NCBI GenBank assembly: GCA_049115735.1
Contig: JAGDZP010000021.1
Span: forward strand, 1-64,000
Source: CAXBNB01 sp049115735
Lineage (GTDB): Bacteria; Bacteroidota; Bacteroidia; Cytophagales; Cyclobacteriaceae
Direction: 5' to 3'
Length of the DNA: 64,000 bases
A program made the position numbers and the translations under genes. Below are positions 46,594 through 53,591 of the stretch, piece after piece (within the stretch, counting starts at the first letter, position 1; each line of letters starts with the position of its first letter). The notes under the pieces were generated by a model that had not been told where the DNA came from, ran no database searches, and saw only the letters and a list, made by a program, of their open reading frames with translations.

Positions 46594-47313
46594 ATGAATA
46601 TGCTCAAAAGTAAAAAAGCCATTATTACCGGTGGAGGCAGAGGATTAGGAAAAGCAACGGCCATCGCATTTGCTAAAGAAGGCATTGATGTTGCCATCAC
46701 GGGAAGAAACGAAGCGGTTTTAAAAGAAACTGTTGCTGAACTAGAGTCATTTGGTATTCAAGCTATCTATTCGGTATTTGACGTAGGGATCCATGAAGAA
46801 GTCAAAACTGGCATCAAAAACATTGTAGATACTCTGGGTACAGTTGATATCCTTGTCAACAATGCGGGTATTGCTGCGGTAGGGTCTTTTAACGATATGG
46901 AAGTCGATCAATGGAGTCAAATAATTCAAACCAACGTAATGGGTATGTATTATGTGACTAAGGTTGTATTACCCTACCTACTTGATAAAAATGCAGGGGA
47001 TATTATCAATGTATCTTCTACGGCTGGGTTAAATGGCAATGCAAACATTTCTGCTTATTGTGCTTCCAAGTTTGCTGTTATTGGAATGTCAGAATCCTTG
47101 ATGAAGGAAGTTCGCAAAAACAATATTAGGGTTATTACATTAACACCAAGCACTATTGAGTCTGATATGACAATTGAATTGGGTATTGCAAACAAAGATT
47201 CACAGGATAGTGTTTTACAACCGGAAGATTTTGCGGAATTAATCCTTTCAGGTATAAAACTTCCAAGGAGAGCTATGCTGAAAGGTGCTTCCTTATGGTC
47301 TACAAACCCATAA
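46594..47313 (+). CDS. short-chain dehydrogenase/reductase (FabG-like)
   Basis: A 239-residue classical SDR. Cofactor motif TGGGRGLG (about 12-19), NNAG (about 89), catalytic Ser in NVSSTAG (about 137-143) and YCASK (about 152-156). It resembles 3-oxoacyl-ACP reductases, but single copies of this sort act on many ketones and sugars, and FabG itself is unlikely in this setting. It lies 72 bp after the porin. Confidence 0.85.
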   Translation: MNMLKSKKAIITGGGRGLGKATAIAFAKEGIDVAITGRNEAVLKETVAELESFGIQAIYSVFDVGIHEEVKTGIKNIVDTLGTVDILVNNAGIAAVGSFNDMEVDQWSQIIQTNVMGMYYVTKVVLPYLLDKNAGDIINVSSTAGLNGNANISAYCASKFAVIGMSESLMKEVRKNNIRVITLTPSTIESDMTIELGIANKDSQDSVLQPEDFAELILSGIKLPRRAMLKGASLWSTNP

Positions 47314-47660
47314 CGAAAGACCTGTTAGTGGTCGGACGAGTTCTTTGGAAATTTACCGGAAAACCAATCGTTCTTCTGAATTCTGGAACATACTCGTCCG
47401 ACCACTACAATTCACATTTAGGAGGGAGGGGCGAAGATTTGGCGGTGGAGATGGCTTGTCCGTATTTGCTTCAAATCTTCTTGACTTTTTTGTTTCGTCT
47501 TTGCCTCAAGACAAAAATGAAAAGCCTGTCCGGCTTGAGGTCGAAAGGAATGACTAGTCCTAAATAAGCGATACAGTTTTTGTCTAGTCGTGTTTATTAA
47601 CAAGTTCATCAGAATTAGCGAATATTGAAGGTCTAGAGACTATATGTTATTCGACTATTT
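47314..47660. repeat. intergenic region with a 16-bp perfect inverted repeat and further hairpins
   Basis: A 16-bp arm at 47326-47341 (TAGTGGTCGGACGAGT) and its exact reverse complement at 47392-47407 enclose 50 bases. Further on, GAAGATTTG (47433) pairs with CAAATCTTC (47472), and CCTCAAG (47504) with CTTGAGG (47534). Two overlapping 90-residue ORFs in different frames are present but look like chance. The composition differs from neighbouring genes, consistent with a decayed repeat element. Confidence 0.6.
47574..47592 (+). promoter_or_regulatory. partial GTYYAG operator upstream of second sulfatase
   Basis: ATACAG, five T, GTCTAG, TCGTG. The second hexamer and spacer match the SusC1, AHG and sigma sites; the first hexamer departs at two positions. 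Another GTCTAG lies at 47631. The site is 79 bp before the sulfatase start. Confidence 0.45.
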
Positions 47661-49472
47661 ATGAACACCAATCAAAGACCGTTGTTTTCACTTATCGCAG
47701 GGTTGATCATTATTATCAACTTTGTGTCTTGCCAGCAATCAAAGACTGACAAGATTGACCCAAACCCAAAGCCCAACGTTATCTTCGTTATGACCGATGA
47801 TCAGGGCATGGGAGATATTGCCTGTCACGGCAACCCATGGATCAAAACACCTAATCTGGACAAGTTTTATGGCGAGTCTGTGCGCATGACAGACTTCCAC
47901 GTAAGTCCTATGTGCACGCCAACGCGAGCTGCAATCATGACTGGCCAATACCCGATCAACAACGGCGTATGGGCTACCTACAAGGGTAGGGACATGCTGC
48001 ATCCTAACTCCGTATTGATGTCCGATGTTTTCAAGCAAAATGGCTATACCACTGGCATATTTGGCAAGTGGCACCTGGGGGACAACTACCCATCCAGACC
48101 CACAGATCGTGGGTTTGACTATGCGGTGCATCACAAAGCTGGTGGAGTAGGAGAGCTGTCCGACTATTGGGGAAATAACTACTTTGATGATACCTACTAC
48201 GTCAACAACGAACCTAAGCCTTTCAAGGGCTATTGCACCGATGTTTGGTTTGATGAAACCATCAAGTTTATCAAGCGAAATAAGGAAAAACCAATTTTTA
48301 TCTACCTGCCAACAAACGCCCCTCATGGACCGCTCTACGTGGACAAAAAATACTCCGACCCTTATGAGCACCTGGAGAGCGAAAAAATCGTGAGTGCAGA
48401 GTTTTATGGCATGATTGAAAATATAGATGAAAACTTTGGGAAGCTTGATCGTGCTCTAAATGAAATGGGGCTGGCCGAAAATACTATTCTGATATTTTGT
48501 ACTGACAATGGTAGTCACTATGGGATTAGCAGTGATTATAAGCTTGGTTGGAGTAGAGGATTTAGAGGTAGAAAAGGCCAGAAACTAGAGACTGGTCACA
48601 GGGTGCCGTTTTTCGTCCGTTGGCCAAAAGCCGGTATTTCGGGAGGAAAAGATGTTCCTGATTTGACAAGCCATGTGGATTTGATTCCAACATTGGCCGG
48701 ACTTTGTGATATGAATCTTCCAGATACTTTTGACGGTGACGGTGTGGACTTTTCTCCGATATTGTTGGGTGAAAAGGAAAAGCTAGATGAGCGCACAGTG
48801 TTTGTGCACCACAATCAAAATACCCCACCACCACACCCAACAGATAAAACGGCCATCATGAGGGGAGATTGGCGTTTGCTCAATGGAACCGAGCTTTACA
48901 ATATTAAGGAAGACAAAAAGGAACTGACCGATGTGTCGGACCAACATCCGGAAATTGTAGAGCAGTTGTTGGCAGATAATGAAAAGTTTATCGCTAGGGC
49001 GAAAGCCAGAATGGAATATCAGGAATTGCCTTACAACCACGTGGGTAGTGACGCCCAAAAAAGGATCAAACTCACCATCCAACATGCTATGGGCAAGAGT
49101 GGAGGTATCTGGAAGCCCGAGCAGGTAGCTGGAGGACTGAAAAGTTCCAATGCCACACAGGCGGTACAATTTTTAAAGAAAGGGAAATACAGAATCTCTT
49201 GTATGCGTTGGCCGGAAGAATGCCCTGGCAAAATCCTTGGAGTCCCTGAGGTCAATCCAAAAAACCAGTACGAATATCAATCAATCAGTCCTGAAAAGGC
49301 CGTGATCAGTCTCGATGGAAAGACATATGAACAGGCCATCTCTGTCGATGATGTGAGTGTAGATTTTGACTTGGAACTCGAAGCAGGCAAAGTACTGCTT
49401 GATAGTCACTTTGTAGAAGGCGAGGAGAAATATGGGGTGTATTATACTTATATCGAATTTCTTGGGTCATAA
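47661..49472 (+). CDS. S1-family sulfatase lipoprotein
   Basis: A 603-residue formylglycine sulfatase anchored as a lipoprotein (lipobox NFVSC, cysteine 24). The active-site cysteine is Cys85 in MCTPTRAAIMTGQ. Metal and sulfate ligands include TDDQGMGD (about 45-52), GKWHLGD (about 137) and CTDNGSHYG (about 278). A C-terminal beta-rich extension (about 475-603) is additional to the catalytic fold. It likely cleaves galactan sulfate esters on the periplasmic face of the outer membrane or at the cell surface. It is not in the AHG operon, but the partial operator upstream suggests common control. Confidence 0.9.
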   Translation: MNTNQRPLFSLIAGLIIIINFVSCQQSKTDKIDPNPKPNVIFVMTDDQGMGDIACHGNPWIKTPNLDKFYGESVRMTDFHVSPMCTPTRAAIMTGQYPINNGVWATYKGRDMLHPNSVLMSDVFKQNGYTTGIFGKWHLGDNYPSRPTDRGFDYAVHHKAGGVGELSDYWGNNYFDDTYYVNNEPKPFKGYCTDVWFDETIKFIKRNKEKPIFIYLPTNAPHGPLYVDKKYSDPYEHLESEKIVSAEFYGMIENIDENFGKLDRALNEMGLAENTILIFCTDNGSHYGISSDYKLGWSRGFRGRKGQKLETGHRVPFFVRWPKAGISGGKDVPDLTSHVDLIPTLAGLCDMNLPDTFDGDGVDFSPILLGEKEKLDERTVFVHHNQNTPPPHPTDKTAIMRGDWRLLNGTELYNIKEDKKELTDVSDQHPEIVEQLLADNEKFIARAKARMEYQELPYNHVGSDAQKRIKLTIQHAMGKSGGIWKPEQVAGGLKSSNATQAVQFLKKGKYRISCMRWPEECPGKILGVPEVNPKNQYEYQSISPEKAVISLDGKTYEQAISVDDVSVDFDLELEAGKVLLDSHFVEGEEKYGVYYTYIEFLGS

Positions 49473-49611
49473 ATTCAAGTTTTCGAATATATAATTATGT
49501 CTATGTAGTCTCTACCAAAAGTTACGCTGCGCTAAACTTGCGGCAGAAGGGTTTTTGAAGCAAATTAAGCATCTACTAATTTGCGTCTAATTAAGAATTC
49601 ACCCAAGTTGT

Positions 49612-50067
49612 TTAGACAAACTTCCGAATATTCATCATAAACCCAATGTGAATCCCCTCGTGATAGTTGTTGAATTCAAAGGCATCTCGTACAGAGCCTA
49701 AATGAAATCCGGTTTTGAGCGTCCGTTCGTTGTAGCTGACGAACTTGCCATCATTGTAATCCTTTTCCGTTTTTTCAATCAAGGAGATTAATAGCTCCTT
49801 CAATTCTTTTGCTTCGTTCTCAGTAGTTTTTCCAGTTGGGAAGGTGCCTTTGGAGTATAGAGCCATCAGCTCATCTGACACGTATCCGTCAAGATTTGAT
49901 CCCTTGTAAATAAGGGACTGCTGGGAGACTATGATATGGCCAAGGTTCCAAATGATGTTGTTACTAAAGCCTTCAGGTACTTTGTTCAATTGCTCAATTG
50001 TAAAAGCATCAAAAAATCTTAAGCACAGATTTCGGCTTGTTTTCCAGGTTTTAAATACTGATTCCAT
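49612..50067 (-). CDS. DinB-family protein
   Basis: A 151-residue DinB/YfiT-like four-helix-bundle protein. The pattern includes NIIWNLGHIIVSQQSLI (about 37-53) with one metal His and a C-terminal FNNYHEGIHIGFMM (about 131-144) with two more. Many members are thiol-transferases or of unknown role. Monocistronic or first of the following cluster; the next gene on this strand starts upstream at 50765. Confidence 0.85.
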   Translation of the reverse strand: MESVFKTWKTSRNLCLRFFDAFTIEQLNKVPEGFSNNIIWNLGHIIVSQQSLIYKGSNLDGYVSDELMALYSKGTFPTGKTTENEAKELKELLISLIEKTEKDYNDGKFVSYNERTLKTGFHLGSVRDAFEFNNYHEGIHIGFMMNIRKFV

Positions 50068-50126
50068 TTGTTGTTGTTTATGACGGATTGTAGGTAAGGT
50101 ATATCCGCATCGTAAAGATGCATTTT

Positions 50127-50765
50127 TTAACTGAACTTCCTGATCACTTTTTCTACCCGCTTTCTTTTCGAGTCTTTTTCTATGTCATCCAATCTACTCA
50201 CCAGAGTTTTTACAAATAGCCTCTTGTGCTGCTTATTCACAATAGGAGCTGCCCGCTCAGCATACATGGGCAGCTGATTCGTAGGACTTTTGATCAGTTG
50301 TTCGATTAACAAAGCGAACGCCTCATCGGCATATCCTTCTATTGTGCAAAGACTGATGAGTATATTCACAGCGTGATCTTTTGTGATCACGGATCCTTTG
50401 TCGGCTGCCTACAGGATGGTAGGAAGTAAGCTATATATTTCTTTTGGTTTCTGTTTTGTTATCGTTCCGAAGGCAGTCATGGCACCCCACTGGAGTCGAT
50501 TGTTTTTGCTATTGAGTAGAGCAACAAAATCATCAATATGACCAGCAGTAAGCCTCGGCTGCAGCGTACCGATCTCATATAGCACCTTGATACAATCATT
50601 TTGAATCGCTTTCGTATTTGAGAGGTTGTCTACTAATTCCTGAACAGCTTGCCTGTCCCCAGTAGCCATTATCTCTTTGGCTAGTTCCTGGTTTGGTATT
50701 TCATCCTTCCGATTGAGTGAAGAAGCCAACCTGCCAATAACATCAATGCCCTTTCCCATAGCCAA
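50127..50765 (-). pseudogene. HEAT-repeat protein interrupted by an in-frame TAG
   Basis: Two consecutive open stretches (50409-50765 and 50127-50390) lie in the same reading frame with a single TAG at 50409-50411 between them. Together they would give about 205 residues of helical repeats of HEAT/armadillo type (for example DRQAVQELVDNLSNTKAIQNDC, NNRLQWGAMTAFGTITKQKPKEIYSLLPTIL and, beyond the stop, DHAVNILISLCTIEGYADEAFALL). The open frame begins with TTG at 50765, but ATG at 50759 (MGKGIDVIGR) is the more likely start. No frameshift is needed; a single base change in one codon would restore the gene. Either a pseudogene, a sequencing error or a recoded stop. Confidence 0.7.
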
Positions 50766-50834
50766 GTATAGGGATTTCCTGACAGAAAGCTACAAAATGG
50801 ATTTCTCCATACTCAACTCTAATTTTGACCAAAT

Positions 50835-50866
50835 AAAAAAGGTGCAAACCAACGGCCTGCACCTTT
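50835..50866 (-). terminator. terminator after the DUF6249-like gene
   Basis: Read on the - strand, AAAGGTGCA pairs with TGCACCTTT across 11 bases and runs into a T-run. It lies 25 bp past the stop of the membrane-protein gene at 50891. Confidence 0.8.
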
Positions 50867-50890
50867 CTGGATTAAAGCGATTCTACTTGC

Positions 50891-51235
50891 TTAAGAATCT
50901 TTGTTTTCCAGGTTTTTAGTGATGAAAAAACCGGTGATTAGGCCAATGCCACCGAAAATGAACAGCATGGATGGAATGGTTACTTCCTCATCCATTTGCA
51001 GAGATCGGGATAATAAATCTCCAAAGAAAATGCCCATGCCAATACCAATGAATAGCAGGGCAATGTTCAATATAAACTTGGCAATAGAGAATGGTTTCTT
51101 CTTCTGGCTGAGCAGAGATGCATCCATGCCTTTTTCAATTAGGGCCAGCCTTTCGCTGTTTCGGGTGGTGAAAAAAACATAACAAATTCCAAATATTGTG
51201 GCGAAGAGTACTACAAAAACGATTACAGGTTCCAT
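50891..51235 (-). CDS. small membrane protein, DUF6249-like
   Basis: A 114-residue protein with three hydrophobic segments (about 3-23, 52-70 and 87-105). A basic and charged loop (about 24-50, RNSERLALIEKGMDASLLSQKKK) follows the first. The NSERLALIEKGMD stretch is typical of a family found next to ECF sigma genes in Bacteroidota, as here (divergent to the sigma factor at 51353). It may belong to the same control circuit. No function is established. Confidence 0.75.
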   Translation of the reverse strand: MEPVIVFVVLFATIFGICYVFFTTRNSERLALIEKGMDASLLSQKKKPFSIAKFILNIALLFIGIGMGIFFGDLLSRSLQMDEEVTIPSMLFIFGGIGLITGFFITKNLENKDS

Positions 51236-51352
51236 ATTAAATGATTAAATTATTATTGATTTCAACCACATTGACTACAGCATTTGAAATGTGGTTACAA
51301 AAAAGTTGAAAAAATAGTAACCCCATATACACTTTGGTTGTCTAAGACCAAA

Positions 51353-51919
51353 ATGAGCATGAGAACCGAGGAAGAACTAATTGAGAAGATTCTTGGTGGA
51401 GAATGGAGAAACTTTGCAATCCTGGTAGAGAAGTACCAGGCAAAGGTGTATAGCTATGTTTTCTACCTGATGCACACTCGTGAAGATGCAGAAGAGGTGG
51501 TTCAGGATACATTCATGAAGGCCTATCGGTCCCTGCACCAATTTCGCGGAGATGCCTCCTTTTCTACCTGGTTGATTCGAATTGCTCATCACAATTGTTT
51601 GAGTCGCTTTAGAAGAAAAGTTCCGGATAGAGTTTCATTGGACAATGTATATGATGACAGCTTTTCCGGCCAGGAAACCGATCCTTCTCAAGAGCTAGAC
51701 CTGAACGACAGAAAGAAAATACTTGCCCGGGCATTAGAGCGTTTGAAGCCAGAGGAAAGATCCGTAGTTACTATGTATTACTTTAATGAACTATCCATTA
51801 GCGAAGTATCCAAGGTGACCGATCTTAGCGTAAGCAATGTGAAAGTGACATTACACAGGAGTAGGGGCAAGCTGCTCAATATTTTAAAAGAAATGGGAAT
51901 TAAAGAATCAACGTTATGA
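51353..51919 (+). CDS. ECF-type RNA polymerase sigma factor
   Basis: A 189-residue sigma factor from the ATG at 51353 (MSMRTEEELIEKI). Upstream codons in the same frame (from 51284) would add 23 residues without homology-like features, so the later start is preferred. Region 2 (about 28-90, VYSYVFYLMHTREDAEEVVQDTFMKAYRSLH) and region 4 (about 125-175, ERSVVTMYYFNELSISEVSKVTDLSVSNVKVTLHRSRGKL) are clear. Its stop overlaps the next start by 4 bp (ATGA), so the two proteins are translationally coupled. The region upstream holds GGTTAC and GTAACC as an inverted pair, a possible control site. Confidence 0.92.
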   Translation: MSMRTEEELIEKILGGEWRNFAILVEKYQAKVYSYVFYLMHTREDAEEVVQDTFMKAYRSLHQFRGDASFSTWLIRIAHHNCLSRFRRKVPDRVSLDNVYDDSFSGQETDPSQELDLNDRKKILARALERLKPEERSVVTMYYFNELSISEVSKVTDLSVSNVKVTLHRSRGKLLNILKEMGIKESTL

Positions 51920-52332
51920 AAAATTCGATGGAGTCAGAAGATCAGTTTCTAAGGGACCTTTTTCAGAGCAATGATACCAGGCCAAGTGTCGACTTTACAG
52001 AATTGGTAACCAAACAAATCGACCAGGGTACAGAATTGTTTAAGTATAAGCCGCCAATTGCCAGCAAAACATGGGTGGTCATCGGCAGCTCATTTGCAGT
52101 GCTGTTGATATACCTCATTGTTCAGGCCAGCACACCAACCTGGCAGGCCTCCGAAGTGTATCAATTCATGAAGAATGGATTCTTTGCCGTGGGCAATGGT
52201 TTAGCCATTGATTTCTCCGGGATGCAGTTACCGGAAATTCCTACGCCCATACTGATGGCTATAGGAGCACTGAATGTCATTGGCGTTTACCTTATGGTCA
52301 GCTACCGCTGGGCCAGGGGCATGTTTATGTAG
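51916..52332 (+). CDS. small membrane protein, likely anti-sigma partner
   Basis: A 138-residue protein with an acidic N-terminal cytoplasmic part (about 1-50), a transmembrane helix (about 53-70) and a second hydrophobic segment near the C-terminus (about 112-132). Overlap with the upstream sigma gene makes an anti-sigma role likely. No zinc-binding HxxxCxxC motif is seen, so it would not be a ZAS-type anti-sigma. Function is inferred from position. Confidence 0.65.
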   Translation: MKNSMESEDQFLRDLFQSNDTRPSVDFTELVTKQIDQGTELFKYKPPIASKTWVVIGSSFAVLLIYLIVQASTPTWQASEVYQFMKNGFFAVGNGLAIDFSGMQLPEIPTPILMAIGALNVIGVYLMVSYRWARGMFM

Positions 52333-52372
52333 TTGTTATTAATTCCCAAAACCTACCTGCTGGAAATACTAG

Positions 52373-52612
52373 TTAAGCATTCTCGGGGAGCGCATCAAAT
52401 TCTTTTCTTTTGCCTTCAAACCAATGTTGCATATCGCTTGGGGACTGCATCAGTTTTTGCATTTTCTGCATGGCCTCAAGATGAGCAGGATCATTTGTCT
52501 TAAACATTTCTGTTCCGTGATTTTTGCTCAGTTCAGCCATCTCTTCGAAGGTTTCAGCCTGGAATTCCAGATCACAGGCGCCTCCCAATTGTTTGCATGT
52601 CATCGTTTTCAT
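52373..52612 (-). CDS. DUF1059-like small protein
   Basis: A 79-residue protein with the N-terminal MTCKQLGGACDLEFQAETFEEMAELSKNHG pattern of DUF1059 (cysteines at 5 and 12). Small soluble protein of unknown role, often near stress or regulator genes. It is 22 bp from the AHSA1-type gene and on the same strand, so the three (ArsR, AHSA1, DUF1059) may be one operon. Confidence 0.82.
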   Translation of the reverse strand: MKTMTCKQLGGACDLEFQAETFEEMAELSKNHGTEMFKTNDPAHLEAMQKMQKLMQSPSDMQHWFEGKRKEFDALPENA

Positions 52613-52633
52613 AATATTCTTGTTTATAGTGTA

Positions 52634-53083
52634 TTACATGTTTTTTAGTAGCTCATCCAATCTGTCAAATACAGAACCCCAACCATTCATGATGCCCATC
52701 TTTTCTTGCTGAATTTTATAATCTTCTGTGGGGTGCACCACGTTAAAAGTGAAGTCAGTTTTGTCTCCGTCGGCCTTAAATATGGCCTGAATTTCCACAC
52801 CCTCTGTCATGGGTTTGAAGTTTGCGAGTGAGACGATTCGTTCCTGGGGAACGATTTCAATATACTTCCCTTCGGCAGTGAACTCCTGTCCATTGGGCAT
52901 GGGCATGAGATATTTCCATTTTCCTCCGACCCTGAAGTCATGCTCTACCACATTCGTTTCTATTCCTTTAGGGCTCCACCATTGAGCAATGTGCTCGGAT
53001 TGTGTCCAGGCTTCCCATACCAGTTCTATTGGAGCATTGAATTTTCGATGTATGGAGATTGTTCTGTTTTCCTTGTCACTCAT
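52634..53083 (-). CDS. AHSA1/SRPBCC-family protein
   Basis: A 149-residue START-like beta-barrel protein. Typical segments: ISIHRKFNAPIELVWEAWTQSEHIAQWWSP (split over 9-38), VGGKWKYLMPMPNG (about 52-65) and the C-terminal MGIMNGWGSVFDRLDELL (about 129-146). Such proteins bind small hydrophobic ligands and frequently pair with ArsR regulators. The start ATG overlaps the ArsR stop by 8 bp. Confidence 0.88.
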   Translation of the reverse strand: MSDKENRTISIHRKFNAPIELVWEAWTQSEHIAQWWSPKGIETNVVEHDFRVGGKWKYLMPMPNGQEFTAEGKYIEIVPQERIVSLANFKPMTEGVEIQAIFKADGDKTDFTFNVVHPTEDYKIQQEKMGIMNGWGSVFDRLDELLKNM

Positions 53084-53405
53084 TGTTCTGTCGTTTAGAT
53101 TGTAATTTGCTTAGGTAGTTTTCAAAAAAGTCCAACTTCTCTTCCCAGAGCTTTTTATATTGTTCGATCCACATAAAAGCCGGAATAAGGTTTTTGGGTT
53201 GAATGAAACACAAGCGTTCCCTTCCTTTTTTTTCTATTTGAATGATGTCACATTCCTTTAAAATTTTCAGGTGCTTGGAAATAGCGGGACGGCTGATCTC
53301 GAATTTCTCAGCTACTTCATTTACACTCAAAGTCTCTTCTGCCAGGAGCCCGATGATATCTCTTCGTACCGGATCAGCAATTGCTTGAAAAACATCCCTT
53401 CTCAT
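53076..53405 (-). CDS. ArsR-family transcriptional regulator
   Basis: A 109-residue winged helix (about 10-85) with RRDIIGLLAEETLSVNEVAEKFEISRPAISKHLKILKECDII. There is no metal-binding cysteine pair in the recognition helix. It probably controls its own operon with the AHSA1 gene. Paired ArsR/AHSA1 units are common. Confidence 0.88.
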   Translation of the reverse strand: MRRDVFQAIADPVRRDIIGLLAEETLSVNEVAEKFEISRPAISKHLKILKECDIIQIEKKGRERLCFIQPKNLIPAFMWIEQYKKLWEEKLDFFENYLSKLQSKRQNNE

Positions 53406-53482
53406 ATCAAGTGTAACTATTCGGTTACAAGTATATATGTAATCATTCAGTTACACAAATATTGTTTGGAAAAATTCATTTG

Positions 53483-53574
53483 ATCGCCCTCGTTCGTGTC
53501 CTCACGAACGAGTATCTGGAAACAATTGACTCACCATTGTGATTTGTTTGTGGGGACACAAACAAAGGCGAGAG
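53483..53574. repeat. double-hairpin intergenic element
   Basis: The left half is CTCGTTCGTG..CACGAACGAG (10-bp stem, 4-base loop, 53489-53512). The right half is TTTGTTTGT..ACAAACAAA (9-bp stem, 53543-53566). The halves are inverted near-copies of each other (GTTCGTGTCCTCACGAAC against GTTTGTGTCCCCACAAAC), so the whole is one imperfect long inverted repeat between convergent genes. Confidence 0.75.
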
Positions 53575-53591
53575 GATACTCTCTTTCTTTT

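Noticed and set aside
47285..47567. Two overlapping 90-codon ORFs after the SDR
   Set aside because: They overlap in two frames, run through inverted repeats and show no protein-like pattern or plausible start context.
47739..48371. 210-codon antisense ORF within the second sulfatase
   Set aside because: The sulfatase carries the full active-site motif; the antisense frame has no recognisable domain.
49560..49584. GCAAATTA / TAATTTGC inverted repeat between the sulfatase and DinB genes
   Set aside because: An 8-bp AT-rich palindrome with no T-run; too weak to call a terminator, though it does lie between convergent genes.
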